The notes under the pieces: generated by a model
Told to the model about the DNA's origin: nothing
Seen by the model: only the letters and a program-made list of their open reading frames with translations
Database searches by the model: none
Shown here: one piece after another, positions 27,114 to 36,044 of the stretch
Layout: the number at the start of each line of letters is the position of its first letter
How positions within the stretch are numbered: position 1 is the first letter of the stretch
Assembly: GCA_947259225.1 (NCBI GenBank)
Contig: CAMYLK010000002.1
Location: 62,001-126,000, forward strand
Source: an uncultured Desulfobulbaceae bacterium
GTDB lineage: Bacteria > Desulfobacterota > Desulfobulbia > Desulfobulbales > Desulfobulbaceae
Length of the DNA: 64,000 nucleotides
Direction: 5' to 3'
Translations under genes and position numbers: made by a program

Positions 27114-27995
27114 ATGCGGCCGAGAAGCATGACAGGGTTTGGGCGCGGTGAAATAGTTTCCGAAGGACGGACATGGGTAGCCGAGATAAGAACGGTCAAT
27201 CACCGCTTTCTTGACCAACGGATAGTGCTGCCCCGTACAATGAGCCTTCTGGAAACCAGAATTCGTAAGATAATCGCTTCAAACCACGATCGAGGGAGGG
27301 TTGAAGTAAGTATCCAACTTGTTGGCGATGCGGCCAGCGGCCCCCTTTTGTCAGTTAATTCCGAACTGGCACGGCAGTACCACACTTGCCTCATGAAGCT
27401 CAAATCGGAATTGAATATCACTTCTTCGATTGACCTGGATGATATGCTGAACATGCGGGAAATAATTACCCAGGAGGAGCAGAATCCAGACCTGGATACG
27501 GAATGGAAGATGATATGCAGCGCGCTTGATGTTGCCATCGGTGAATGCTATTCCATGCGCGAACAGGAAGGCCGGGCGCTCAAGGAAGACCTGCTTGAAC
27601 GTATTGACAGTTTTTCATATTGCCTGGAAATGATTGAAGAGAGAATCCCGGAAATCATGCAGACCCGCCACAGTGAACTGCGGGAAAGGCTTAACAGGTT
27701 ACTTGATGGAGTTGATCTTGACCCTGTGAGATTTGCCCAGGAGGCAGCACTTCTTGCTGATAAATCAGATGTGACAGAAGAGGTGGTGCGGCTGCGGAGT
27801 CATATTTCACAGTTTGTATCTTTCCTGTCCAGTAATGAACCCGTTGGCCGGCGTCTTGATTTCCTGCTGCAGGAGTTTTTAAGGGAAGTGAATACGATTG
27901 CTTCGAAGATTTCCAATGCCGAAATCGCACACATGACAGTTGAATTGAAAAATGAGATTGAAAAGCTCCGGGAACAGGTTCAGAATATCGAATAA
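27114..27995 (+). CDS. yicC: YicC family endoribonuclease-type protein
   Basis: 293 residues. The N-terminus RSMTGFGRGEI...W...IRTVNHRFLD and the C-terminus RRLDFLLQEFLREVNTIASKISNAEIAHMTVELKNEIEKLREQVQNIE are family hallmarks. YicC proteins form barrel-like oligomers and have been linked to RNA cleavage. GGGAGGAACAT gives a strong ribosome site at ATG 27114. It heads a yicC-remA-gmk order common in many bacteria and is 18 bp after the heptose kinase. Confidence 0.95.
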   Translation: MRPRSMTGFGRGEIVSEGRTWVAEIRTVNHRFLDQRIVLPRTMSLLETRIRKIIASNHDRGRVEVSIQLVGDAASGPLLSVNSELARQYHTCLMKLKSELNITSSIDLDDMLNMREIITQEEQNPDLDTEWKMICSALDVAIGECYSMREQEGRALKEDLLERIDSFSYCLEMIEERIPEIMQTRHSELRERLNRLLDGVDLDPVRFAQEAALLADKSDVTEEVVRLRSHISQFVSFLSSNEPVGRRLDFLLQEFLREVNTIASKISNAEIAHMTVELKNEIEKLREQVQNIE

Positions 27996-28056
27996 TTGCT
28001 GGTCTGAAAGGCTGGGCGCGGATAATGTTTGATAACAAACAGAACAGGGTGTGTAA

Positions 28057-28359
28057 ATGGATGGCAGGTTAGTAAATATAGGATTTGGCAATTCAGTCAA
28101 AATCAGCCGAATACTGGCAGTTGTCAATCCGGGTTCATCTCCGATCAGAAAGCTGAAGGAGGAAGCCCGTAAGGAAAAGAAGCTTATTGATGTGACCGAA
28201 GGCAGGCGAACGCGCGCAATCATAATCCTTGATACAGGCCACCTTATCCTTTCCTCTGTCCAGCCTGAAACCATTAACCAGCGTTTTGCGGCGATGACTC
28301 AAGAACAGAATAATCCTTTAACTGTGTTGGAAAAAAGCAAGGAATTGCAGGGTGAATAA
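28057..28359 (+). CDS. remA: DUF370/RemA family regulatory protein
   Basis: 100 residues. RLVNIGFGNSVKISRILAVVNPGSSPIRKL, then DVTEGRRTRAIIILDTGHLILSSVQPETI, match the RemA (DUF370) family from end to end. Bacillus RemA is a DNA-binding activator of matrix operons with a ring-like assembly. In Gram-negatives the role is unknown, but the gene is conserved between yicC and gmk as here. It overlaps gmk by 8 bp. Confidence 0.93.
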   Translation: MDGRLVNIGFGNSVKISRILAVVNPGSSPIRKLKEEARKEKKLIDVTEGRRTRAIIILDTGHLILSSVQPETINQRFAAMTQEQNNPLTVLEKSKELQGE

Positions 28360-28960
28360 CGGGATTCTGTTTGTTCTGTCTGCGCCTTCGGGTGGAGGAA
28401 AATCAACTATCCTGAAAAGGGTCATGGCTGATCTGCCTGGCCTTGTTTTTTCTGTTTCGCATACGACAAGGCCACCACGTCCAGGTGAAGAAGATGGCCG
28501 TGACTATCATTTTGTCAGCCTGCATGATTTTTTAGATATTCGTTCAAGCGGGGAATCCGGTTTTCTTGAGTGGGCTGAGGTCCACGGAAATCTGTACGGT
28601 ACCAGCAGGAAAGAGGTGGAGAGACACCTTGGTTCAGGATTGGATGTTATTCTTGATATAGACGTCCAGGGTGCCAGGCAGGTTCAGGAAAATTTTTCCC
28701 CTGTTTCTATTTTTATCGCCCCGCCGTCCATTGAAGAACTGGAATCCCGTCTTCGAAAGCGCGGGACGGAAAATGAAAAAGATCTTGAAGTGCGGCTTGA
28801 GAATGCAAAAAAAGAGCTGTCCTGTTCAGGCAGGTACGACTATCTGATTGTGAACGACGAGCTGCAGGAAGCTGTGGATAGTCTTCGTTCAATTATCATT
28901 GCCGAGCGCTGTCGTGGTCGCCGTACTCCCGCGGGCTATCCTGCTGAACAGGAGTTTTGA
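28352..28960 (+). CDS. gmk: Guanylate kinase
   Basis: 202 residues. P-loop LSAPSGGGKSTILKRV, GMP-binding SVSHTTRPPRPGEEDGRDYHFV, EWAEVHGNLYGTSRKEVE, DIDVQGARQV and the lid region ESRLRKRGTENEKDLEVRLENAKKEL are all present. Phosphorylates GMP to GDP. The start is GTG 28352 inside the end of remA, so translation is probably coupled. Full family length. Confidence 0.97.
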   Translation: MNNGILFVLSAPSGGGKSTILKRVMADLPGLVFSVSHTTRPPRPGEEDGRDYHFVSLHDFLDIRSSGESGFLEWAEVHGNLYGTSRKEVERHLGSGLDVILDIDVQGARQVQENFSPVSIFIAPPSIEELESRLRKRGTENEKDLEVRLENAKKELSCSGRYDYLIVNDELQEAVDSLRSIIIAERCRGRRTPAGYPAEQEF

Positions 28961-29093
28961 ATTTACTTCAGACACGATGATTTATTATTATGTCCTGTAA
29001 GGTAAACGAAAACCCTGCAGTAAAGCAATCACATGAAAAGATACTAATCGTCAGCAAGGTATTATTTGTGAGACCGATAAACACAACATCCTG

Positions 29094-29918
29094 ATGCCAA
29101 GGAAACCAGTCAAACACAATGTTCCCCGGAAAGTTGAGGAGGAGCCTCATGGAGCTTCTTCGCAGGATTTGATTTGGGGAATCAACGTGGTCCATGAAAC
29201 TCTTGTCAACAATCCCCGTAGTATTCATGAAATACTTATTCTAAAAGGAAAAGCCGGCCCGAAATACCAGAATATTATTGATAATGCACGATCTGCAGGT
29301 ATCAAGCTTCGTTTTGTTGATTCGAAAAGACTGGGAGTGGGGTCAGGTTCAGATATAAAGCATCAAGGGATTGTCGCCCGCCAGTCACAGGTACGCCTGC
29401 TTACACTTGATGAACTGCTCAAGGAATCGATCGGTATAAAAGGAGGTGCGTTTCATCGAATACTGGCCCTGGATTCAGTCCAGGATCCACGTAATCTTGG
29501 TGCTATTCTCCGTTCAGCATTGGCCGCCGGCTTCACCTCTGTTATTCTGACCAGGGAGCGTTGCGCTCCTTTGTCCGGAACTGTATTCAGCACTTCTGCG
29601 GGTGCTGTTCACCAGCTTCGAATCTGCCAGGTAGTGAATCTTTCTGAAACTCTGAAACTCCTAAAGGAAAAAGGGTACTGGGTTTTCGGCGCAGTTGCGG
29701 ACAGTGAAGCTGTATCAGTTTATACTGCTGATTTTTCAGGGTCTCTTTGCCTGGTCGTCGGTAGCGAGGGCAAGGGAATTCGCCCGCTGGTCCGGAAACA
29801 GTGTGATCAACTTGTCACCATACCTCTCCAGGGTGATTTTGATTCACTCAATGTCTCAGTAGCAGCAGCTATTATCCTGTTTGAAATAGTACGCCAGCAA
29901 AGTCACTCTGCGACGTAA
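29094..29918 (+). CDS. rlmB: 23S rRNA (guanosine-2'-O-)-methyltransferase RlmB-type
   Basis: 274-residue SPOUT-class enzyme. A substrate-binding domain (WGINVVHETLVNNPRSIHEILILKG, KHQGIVARQS) precedes the knotted methyltransferase domain with LDSVQDPRNLGAILRSALAAGF, FSTSAGAVHQL, LVVGSEGKGIRPLV and IPLQGDFDSLNVSVAAAIILFE. These are the three SPOUT motifs, with the catalytic Asn-Arg and Ser/Asn. A basic N-terminal tail of about 25 residues is unusual but modest. It modifies the ribosomal peptidyl-transferase region. Stands 133 bp after gmk. Confidence 0.93.
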   Translation: MPRKPVKHNVPRKVEEEPHGASSQDLIWGINVVHETLVNNPRSIHEILILKGKAGPKYQNIIDNARSAGIKLRFVDSKRLGVGSGSDIKHQGIVARQSQVRLLTLDELLKESIGIKGGAFHRILALDSVQDPRNLGAILRSALAAGFTSVILTRERCAPLSGTVFSTSAGAVHQLRICQVVNLSETLKLLKEKGYWVFGAVADSEAVSVYTADFSGSLCLVVGSEGKGIRPLVRKQCDQLVTIPLQGDFDSLNVSVAAAIILFEIVRQQSHSAT

Positions 29919-30307
29919 TTTATTCACCATAAGATCATTTTATTTCTCATTTTCACATACACCCTGACGAGAGATTAATATAATCATGGAGTACCTATTT
30001 CATGGCCCTGTTCGCAATGTATCTAAAAAAGCAGGCAAGTTCAGGTATTTGACAAATGTTAAAATAAAATATATAAAAAAATAGGGGAAGTTAATTTTAA
30101 ATTGTAATTTATAACTTTTTGCACAATGATTATTGGAGATAAGTTGTAAGTTTGAAAATAATATTTATGGGGCAAGTACATGGCGGGTGACGGAAAACAT
30201 TGGAGATGATGAGCAGTAAACAGTGATATCATTATAAGGAGAGACGCTATTTCTTGACCCGGCAATCCGGGGTATCATCATTAAGTAACTGTAGTGAGGG
30301 GGATAAA
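29919..30307. other. 389-bp gap holding a promoter and long leader
   Basis: Strongly AT-rich (30055-30170). It contains the near-consensus promoter at 30049-30077, which would give an untranslated leader of about 220 nt for the small Cys-rich gene. No recognised riboswitch, no gene on either strand. Confidence 0.5.
30049..30077 (+). promoter_or_regulatory. Sigma-70 promoter, near consensus
   Basis: TTGACA (30049-30054), 17-bp spacer, TATAAA (30072-30077), then an A-rich discriminator. It is the strongest promoter-like match in the 29.9-30.3 kb gap and points at the 66-residue Cys-rich gene. Confidence 0.65.
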
Positions 30308-30508
30308 ATGGGTGCGGTTGTGAACTGTTGGGATTATCAGAAGTGTGGAAAACAAGATGAATGTCCGGCTTACCCGAACTTTGGTAAAACCTGTTTCAGT
30401 GTGTCAGGAACGTATTGCCGTGGTGCGATACAGGGAGCGTACAAGGAAAAGATTCAATTTTGCCGCAAAGAATGCGACTTTTACAAAGAAGTGGTGCTTG
30501 GCGCTTAA
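30308..30508 (+). CDS. Small Cys-rich protein (CW-type motif)
   Basis: 66 residues with eight cysteines: NCWDYQKCGKQDECPAYP, GKTCF, YCRG, FCRKECDFYKEV. The NCW..xKCG pattern is like that of two-CW proteins found in anaerobic bacteria, where the cysteines probably bind zinc or an Fe-S cluster. No signal peptide, so probably cytoplasmic. GTGAGGGGGATAAA precedes ATG 30308, a strong ribosome site. An in-frame TTG at 30254 is unlikely. Isolated monocistronic gene with its own strong promoter. Function unknown. Confidence 0.75.
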   Translation: MGAVVNCWDYQKCGKQDECPAYPNFGKTCFSVSGTYCRGAIQGAYKEKIQFCRKECDFYKEVVLGA

Positions 30509-30601
30509 GGCTGGTTAAATATTAACAGGCTGATAATCGAGTCTGTTCGTTAAAAAAATCCTGAAGGTTGCTGCCAGCCATGACAGTAGTCGGGTGTAAC
30601 T

Positions 30602-31765
30602 CTATTTTTTTTCTGACAGCTTGGCGCTGAGCAGATCTCCAAGTGTGCCGAGTGATTTCGGCTGGCTCTCTTTCATTTTTTTCGGAATATCTTCAAGCTC
30701 TATACCATCGTCTGAAGAATGGTCTTCAGGTACCAGAGAGATTCTTTTTTTCTCACTGTCAACAGCATCGATACGAACGGTCAGATCCTGGCCGGCTTCC
30801 AGGACTTCCCGGGGATGGTTAATCCTGCGGCCTGCTCCGAGTTTTGAAATATGCAGCAGGCCGTCAACCCCAGGCTCCAAGGTGACAAAGGCGCCAAAGG
30901 TTGCAAGGCGGGACACACGGCCCAGGTGAATAGAACCCACCGGAAATTGATCTGCAGCTTTGTCCCATGGGTTTTCAATGGTTTCCTTGAGGCTGAGGGA
31001 AATGCGTTCGTTGTCCCAGTCCAGCTTTCTGATAACAACCTCGACTTGCTGTCCCCGGGTCAGGATATCTTCAACACGATCGACCTGTCCCCAGGCCAGT
31101 TCCGATATCGGTATCAGACCGTCGATGCCCCCAATATCAACAAACGCCCCGAAATCGCGGAGTGAAGTAACCGTGCCTCCTACCCTGTCTCCCTCCTGCA
31201 AACTTTCTTTGAGCAGGTCTTTTTGTCTTTCCCGCTCTTCTTCAATGAGCGCCCGTGCGGAAACAATGATATTTTTTCCGCGGTTCGACAATTCAATGAT
31301 TTTGAATTGCAAGATTTTTTCAAGGTAGTCTTCAGGATCTTCGACCCGGCGAATATCCATTTGCGAATAAGGGCAAAAACCACGTTGACCGGCTGCCAGG
31401 ACCTCGAAACCGCCTTTGATTTCCTTGGTTACACGGCCCTCAACAGGTATGCCTGAAGCAAAAGCATCTTCAAGTTCCTGCAGGCTGGTCTGACCTGAAC
31501 CCAGTCTGGTGGTGAAAACCGGATTGCCCCTGCGGTCAGAGAGAAAAAATACATTAAGGGTGTCACCGACTTTGATGTCAATTTCTCCCTCGGCATTTCT
31601 AATTTCTGCAGCATTAAGGACACCTTCACTTTTGCCGCCGATATCAAGAAAGATGTTTTCGCCACTCATTCCGGCAACAACGGCGTCAACCCTGTCACCG
31701 GGTTTCAGTTTTGGAGCGGATATTTTTTTCTCATCAAAGAGATCTTCAAATTTTTCTTCACTCAT
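30602..31765 (-). CDS. S1 RNA-binding repeat protein (ribosomal protein S1-like)
   Basis: 387 residues with four S1/OB domains: about 18-90 (LKPGDRVDAVVAGMSGENIFLDIGGKSEG), 105-170, 190-258 (LQEGDRVGGTVTSLRDFGAFVDIGGIDGLIPISEL) and 275-345 (FPVGSIHLGRVSRLATFGAFVTLEPGVDGLLHISKL). The third and fourth are the best-conserved RNA-binding copies. Full ribosomal S1 has six domains, so this is either a short S1 or a paralogue modulating mRNA translation or decay. A Lys-rich C-terminal tail follows. Confidence 0.88.
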   Translation of the reverse strand: MSEEKFEDLFDEKKISAPKLKPGDRVDAVVAGMSGENIFLDIGGKSEGVLNAAEIRNAEGEIDIKVGDTLNVFFLSDRRGNPVFTTRLGSGQTSLQELEDAFASGIPVEGRVTKEIKGGFEVLAAGQRGFCPYSQMDIRRVEDPEDYLEKILQFKIIELSNRGKNIIVSARALIEEERERQKDLLKESLQEGDRVGGTVTSLRDFGAFVDIGGIDGLIPISELAWGQVDRVEDILTRGQQVEVVIRKLDWDNERISLSLKETIENPWDKAADQFPVGSIHLGRVSRLATFGAFVTLEPGVDGLLHISKLGAGRRINHPREVLEAGQDLTVRIDAVDSEKKRISLVPEDHSSDDGIELEDIPKKMKESQPKSLGTLGDLLSAKLSEKK

Positions 31766-31865
31766 GTGTCTTACCGAACTGATTAATGTACAGTTATTTT
31801 TCGCCTCATGGCGAGAAGAGGGCTATTGAAAGATTCATGAATTGCATAACATAAATCTTTAATAA

Positions 31866-33671
31866 TCAGGCACTGAAATCTTCTTTTACAGCCAGGGCAA
31901 TGCAGGAACCTTCATCACAATAAAGAAGCCGTTTCTGCGTGAGGTCGGCAAGAAAATTCAGTAGCTGTTCCTCTGTAACCGAGTTGAATATCTCAAGCAA
32001 TCTTTTTATTGAAGCAGGCATGCTGCAGGCAAGGTAAATTTTTCCTGAAAGTCCATGTAAACGATGATGCAAGGTTTCCCCTCCAGGATCTTCCTGTCTG
32101 ATGATAATGAAATTCTTTCCCTGCCGATAGCTTAGAGGTGCACGGTCACTTTTTCTGTGTGCATGAAAGTCGGCCCATTGCCTGATTTTATTCCTGACCG
32201 GTTTCCATATTTTATGCTGAAACTGCCTGTCCCCTCGATAAGACTGAATGAGCATTTCAAGATTCTGCAGGATATGTCCAGGAAACAAAAGTCGGTTATA
32301 AGGATGCTGGACAACAGCCTTAATGCCGAATTCTTTAGGATTCTCACGGACAGGACTTCCATGACCAAGAAAAAACCCTGCCCCTTTGAGGGGACGGTAT
32401 GGAAGGACAAAATCAAAGACTTTGAGGGTTTCTTCAACCTCTTTTTCAGTGCTGCCGGGAAACTCCAGGATCAGGTTACCGTCAAGTTTTATCCCAGCTT
32501 CAGATGCATATTTCATGGCAGCAATATTTTCCATGACAGTTACACCTTTATTCATTCGTTTCAGCAGACTATCCGAAAAAGCTTCAATACCCACCTGAAC
32601 TGCGTTGAGCCCTCCCATTTTATAGGTATAGTACGTTTCCGGGTTGCCGAGAGTCCGGATCTCACCGAAAAAGTGCACGTCATTGTCATTTTGGCCAGCG
32701 ACGGTAAAGAACTTGTCTGCTTCTCCCGGGGGCAGGGAGTTGTCAGTAAAGGAAAAGTCTAAACAACGATACCTGGAGGTAAACTGTTCAACTTCCTGCA
32801 GAACCCGTGTGCCGCTTTTGGACCGGTAACCGCACCACTGAAGGTTCAGGTTGCAGAAGGTGCATTTATTCCACCAGCAGCCCCGGGAAAACTCGAGGGG
32901 GAGCGAGGGGATAAATGATAGTCCATAAGTATGCAGTTCCTGGAAGTAGTCATCATAATCCGGAAAAGGGAGGGAGTTGAGGTCCTGGATTTCATCATTT
33001 TCTTCATGGAGAGGAACCATAGTCGACAATTTTTCGCTATTATTTTTTCTATGCTGAACGTTGCGTCCCGGATGTATCCTTTCGTTTGCAAGGTATTGAC
33101 ACAAATTGAGCAGAGGTTTTTCACCCTCGCCGTTGACAATATAATCAATGTCAGGAAAAACATTGAGCAAAGAAGAACCTATCTGTGGAGAGCAGGTTGA
33201 GCCGCCTAGAACGATGGGCACATGAGGATATTTTTTCTTAACTCGCTCTGCAGCCAGCAGGGTGGCCGGCAGTTGGCTGAAACAGACCGTAAAGCCCAGG
33301 AGAAGACAGCCGTTGACGTCAAGCTGTTCCAGCCACTCTTCCATGTGGACATCCAGCAGCTCCGTAAGTATATCAAAGTCGGGTAGAGAAGCCAGGGTGC
33401 TGCGATCAAGTGACTTTTGGAAAACTTCACGGGCCCGGTTCCGTCGTTCAGGAAACAGAAGGCTGTAATAGATAGCTTCTGCAGCCCATGAATTTTCAGA
33501 TAGTACTCGATAGTTTTCAAGCCCGATTTTTTCGGCCGCTACCAGGTATGGATGGTTTGATTCAACCTGGAGATTGCTGCTCTGTTGCTTAAGATAAGCT
33601 TTGAGGGAACTTAACTGAATAGATGGGCGGTTGAAAATCGCCCAGGGCATTGAAACTAGAATGACACGCAC
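31866..33671 (-). CDS. B12-binding-type radical SAM protein of RiPP-maturase (C-methyltransferase-like) family
   Basis: 601 residues. The N-terminal Rossmann-like part (about 95-215) has LLGFTVCFSQLPATLLAAERVKKKYPHVPIVLGGSTCSPQIGSSLL and DYIVNGEGEKPLLNL, as in B12-binding radical SAM enzymes, but no DxHxxG motif. The radical SAM motif is SRGCWWNKCTFCNLNLQWCGYRSKS near residue 265. Its cysteines are spaced x4 and x2 rather than x3 and x2, resembling the SRGCWWG...CTFCGLNG...YRSKS signature of RiPP-maturing radical SAM C-methyltransferases. A C-terminal PqqD-like segment may bind a peptide. Start is GTG 33671, 6 bp after lolA. No precursor peptide is evident nearby. Confidence 0.82.
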   Translation of the reverse strand: MRVILVSMPWAIFNRPSIQLSSLKAYLKQQSSNLQVESNHPYLVAAEKIGLENYRVLSENSWAAEAIYYSLLFPERRNRAREVFQKSLDRSTLASLPDFDILTELLDVHMEEWLEQLDVNGCLLLGFTVCFSQLPATLLAAERVKKKYPHVPIVLGGSTCSPQIGSSLLNVFPDIDYIVNGEGEKPLLNLCQYLANERIHPGRNVQHRKNNSEKLSTMVPLHEENDEIQDLNSLPFPDYDDYFQELHTYGLSFIPSLPLEFSRGCWWNKCTFCNLNLQWCGYRSKSGTRVLQEVEQFTSRYRCLDFSFTDNSLPPGEADKFFTVAGQNDNDVHFFGEIRTLGNPETYYTYKMGGLNAVQVGIEAFSDSLLKRMNKGVTVMENIAAMKYASEAGIKLDGNLILEFPGSTEKEVEETLKVFDFVLPYRPLKGAGFFLGHGSPVRENPKEFGIKAVVQHPYNRLLFPGHILQNLEMLIQSYRGDRQFQHKIWKPVRNKIRQWADFHAHRKSDRAPLSYRQGKNFIIIRQEDPGGETLHHRLHGLSGKIYLACSMPASIKRLLEIFNSVTEEQLLNFLADLTQKRLLYCDEGSCIALAVKEDFSA

Positions 33672-33677
33672 TGTTTG

Positions 33678-34430
33678 CTATTGGGTAATGATCTCCGTGC
33701 CCGGTGGTACCTGGAAAGAGATAATTTTTTCAATTTCTTCTCTGTCTTTTACCTGAAGGCTGTTGATGGAGATGTTTTCAAAGTTGAGTTCTGTTTTCGA
33801 ATCAAAGTGGTCTTCGATTATCAGGTGATGAATAACATGTTCATCGTCAGACCAGATTTGAATCGCCTTGATCTGGTTGTGTGGTTCACGCGGTACAAAT
33901 TTTATGACCTCAAGGTTTTCAGCCGAAGAAAAGACAAAACTGTTGTCAGCAGGCAGGGCTTCATAGTCTTCAAGCAGGTTTCTGGTACCGGCAAAAAAAG
34001 CATAAGTAATATCTGTATCAAGCTCACGCGAAGAGGTCTTTATCAACTGCCTGTCCTTGTCTGTATATATTGATAGTGTTGTGCCGTCGTTGATAATGAT
34101 CTGTTTGTCCGGTTCGGAGTAATTCCAGCGCATAACACTCTTTTTATGGGAACTGTCTTTATCAGTTTTTTCTTCACGGGAAAGGTTAATCGGTTTTACA
34201 AAGACAGCGTTACCCTTGCCGTAACGTTGCCTGTTCCCTGTTCTGGTGATCTGGGTGAAATCAAATGCTATGCTGTTCAGGTTTCCGTAAAAGTTCTGAA
34301 GGGCCTGTGCTTTTTTGAGAAGAGAGCCGGTCTCTTCGGTTCCATGAACGAGTGAGGAGTACGGCAGCGTGAAGAATGACAGGAGCAGGATGAATATTAA
34401 AGAGGCGGTTATGGCATATCGATTCAGCAT
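33678..34430 (-). CDS. lolA: Outer-membrane lipoprotein carrier protein LolA
   Basis: 250 residues. A signal peptide (about 1-30) precedes the half-barrel LolA domain, with FYGNLNSIAFDFTQITRTGNRQRYGKGNAVFVKP, MRWNYSEPDKQIIINDGTTLSIYTDKDRQLIK, FFAGTRNLLEDY and HHLIIEDHFDSKTELNFENI. It carries lipoproteins across the periplasm from LolCDE to LolB. No lolB or lolCDE here. The downstream radical SAM gene begins 6 bp after its stop, so the two are presumably co-transcribed. Confidence 0.9.
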   Translation of the reverse strand: MLNRYAITASLIFILLLSFFTLPYSSLVHGTEETGSLLKKAQALQNFYGNLNSIAFDFTQITRTGNRQRYGKGNAVFVKPINLSREEKTDKDSSHKKSVMRWNYSEPDKQIIINDGTTLSIYTDKDRQLIKTSSRELDTDITYAFFAGTRNLLEDYEALPADNSFVFSSAENLEVIKFVPREPHNQIKAIQIWSDDEHVIHHLIIEDHFDSKTELNFENISINSLQVKDREEIEKIISFQVPPGTEIITQ

Positions 34431-34565
34431 TATTATTATCAGGTACGTTTAAACAGGAAAATCAGAATAAGGTTTTGTTCCGTAAGGCATGTAATATTAA
34501 ACGCTACCACTGAACCTTTGAGTGCGCAAGAAAGAAATACCTGACCGCAGGCATTGCTCATACGG

Positions 34566-35357
34566 TTAAACTCTTACTTTTTCAAGATGTATGGGGCGTC
34601 CGAAAATCTTTGAAGCCATGTTTTCTACAGCCTCTGTACTATCTGAAACATAAAACCGGCTCTGCTGGGACCTGCTTTGTTCTAGACGATGTTTTATGTC
34701 TGCATTCTGTTCCATGAAATCAGAAACTGCCATGGCCATTTCCACAGAGGAATCTATCAGTTTGACCCGGTGTCCTATCCTTGGCCCGATAAGATGCTTC
34801 AGAAGAGGATAATGGGTACAGCCCAGCACCAGGGTGTCAATTTGTTTCAGCCTGAGTGGATGCAAATAGCGCCGGATGATCATTTTACTTTCTCTGCGGG
34901 ACAGCCAACCCTCTTCGACCAGAGAAACGAGGAGCGGGCAGGCTTGACTGAATATCATGGAGTCGGGGATGATCTCCTGTATCCTTTTTCTGTAAATATC
35001 GCTTTGCACAGTGGCTCTGGTGCCAATGACGCCTATGCGTCGGCTTTGCGTTAAAACAGCAGCTTTTATTGTTGCCGGGGTTATTACATCAAGTATGGGC
35101 ACAGAATAGTGGGACCGCAGCTCATCCGATGCTGTACTGGATGCAGAGTTACATGCTATGACAATAAGCGATGCTCCCTGCTCCAGGAGAAAATCAGTGT
35201 TGTTTTTTGAATAACGGATAATCGTGTCAGGACTTTTCGAGCCGTAGGGAGTGTGGGCAATGTCTCCGAAATATACCAGGGGGAACCCCGGACAAATCTT
35301 TTCTATTGCCCGAGCCACAGTCATACCGCCTACACCGGAGTCGAAGATACCAATCAT
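34566..35357 (-). CDS. murI: Glutamate racemase
   Basis: 263 residues. IGIFDSGVGGMTVARAI, YFGDIAHTPYGSKS, the first catalytic Cys in VIACNSASSTA, and the second in LVLGCTHYPLLKHLI are intact. Makes D-glutamate for peptidoglycan. ATG 35357; 45 bp separate it from the stop of mucR upstream on the same strand. lolA follows 135 bp downstream. Confidence 0.97.
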   Translation of the reverse strand: MIGIFDSGVGGMTVARAIEKICPGFPLVYFGDIAHTPYGSKSPDTIIRYSKNNTDFLLEQGASLIVIACNSASSTASDELRSHYSVPILDVITPATIKAAVLTQSRRIGVIGTRATVQSDIYRKRIQEIIPDSMIFSQACPLLVSLVEEGWLSRRESKMIIRRYLHPLRLKQIDTLVLGCTHYPLLKHLIGPRIGHRVKLIDSSVEMAMAVSDFMEQNADIKHRLEQSRSQQSRFYVSDSTEAVENMASKIFGRPIHLEKVRV

Positions 35358-35402
35358 ATAATCCTGAGGTTTCTTGTGAAATAACTGAAAGCAGTAATAC
35401 CG

Positions 35403-35837
35403 CTATTTTTTCTTTTTGGTACGAGCGGCAATAGCTTTTTTCAGGTTAGCCGGCAAGCCTCTTTTTTTGCCTGATTTGGATCGTTTTTCAGAAAGCGATT
35501 TTGCGCAAAGGGGTTGCCGCATTGAGAATCCGTACTTTTTTCTATATTCCCTTGGAGTCAGATCATGACTTTTAAGGTGCTTCGGGGAAAGCATTTTAAA
35601 TGTCTGGCCGCACTCAAGGCAAACAACTTTATTTTTTTGAATGGACCTCTCCGGTGACATTACTGGTTTGGCATCAGCCTGTTCAACAGGTTGGCCTGTT
35701 AATTCAGCATCCTGCAGTGCTTTGAGCGTTTGGAAAGTGTTGTTGAGAGCAACATTAATCTCGTCGCTGGTCATTTCCTTGGAGCTGATCTGTGACTGGA
35801 TTATTTCTGCAGTCATTTCAACAAGAGATTTGCTCAT
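35403..35837 (-). CDS. mucR: MucR/Ros family transcriptional regulator
   Basis: 144 residues. The C-terminal half is the family zinc-finger: VVCLECGQTFKMLSPKHLKSHDLTPREYRKKYGF, with two Cys (CxxC) and two His as ligands, then a very basic tail (KRSKSGKKRGLP...RTKKKK). The N-terminal 60 residues are helical, as in MucR oligomerisation domains. MucR proteins bind AT-rich, TA-step-containing DNA and act like H-NS. CAGGAGGGAAAA gives a strong ribosome site for ATG 35837. The AT-rich upstream gap with inverted repeats could be its own target. Confidence 0.93.
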   Translation of the reverse strand: MSKSLVEMTAEIIQSQISSKEMTSDEINVALNNTFQTLKALQDAELTGQPVEQADAKPVMSPERSIQKNKVVCLECGQTFKMLSPKHLKSHDLTPREYRKKYGFSMRQPLCAKSLSEKRSKSGKKRGLPANLKKAIAARTKKKK

Positions 35838-35990
35838 TTTTCCCTCCTGTAAAAGTGTTTATTATAATGCACTCGAAAAATAATGGATGAAAAGTATAAA
35901 GTTGAATACAAAAAAGCAAATTATTAATTAATAATCCATGTTATAATTTTTACTGCATTACTTTGACTTGAAAATCTAACAGTAGATTAA

Positions 35991-36011
35991 TACTTAGTAC
36001 CTTACTAAGTA
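35991..36011. promoter_or_regulatory. Inverted repeat TACTTAGTA-CCT-TACTAAGTA, operator candidate
   Basis: Perfect 9-bp arms (35991-35999, 36003-36011) with a 3-bp spacer, about 155 bp before the mucR start. The palindromic form and the location suggest a dimeric regulator site. The bound protein is unknown. Confidence 0.5.
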
Positions 36012-36031
36012 TGATTGTTTTTGTATGCATA

Positions 36032-36044
36032 GCAATTACATTGC
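36032..36044. promoter_or_regulatory. Second short inverted repeat GCAAT-TAC-ATTGC
   Basis: Five-bp arms around TAC, 20 bp from the previous dyad. On its own it could be chance in AT-rich DNA. It is noted because of proximity to the better repeat. Confidence 0.3.

Noticed and set aside
32157-32762. 201-codon plus-strand frame
   Set aside because: Antisense of the radical SAM gene; no start signals.
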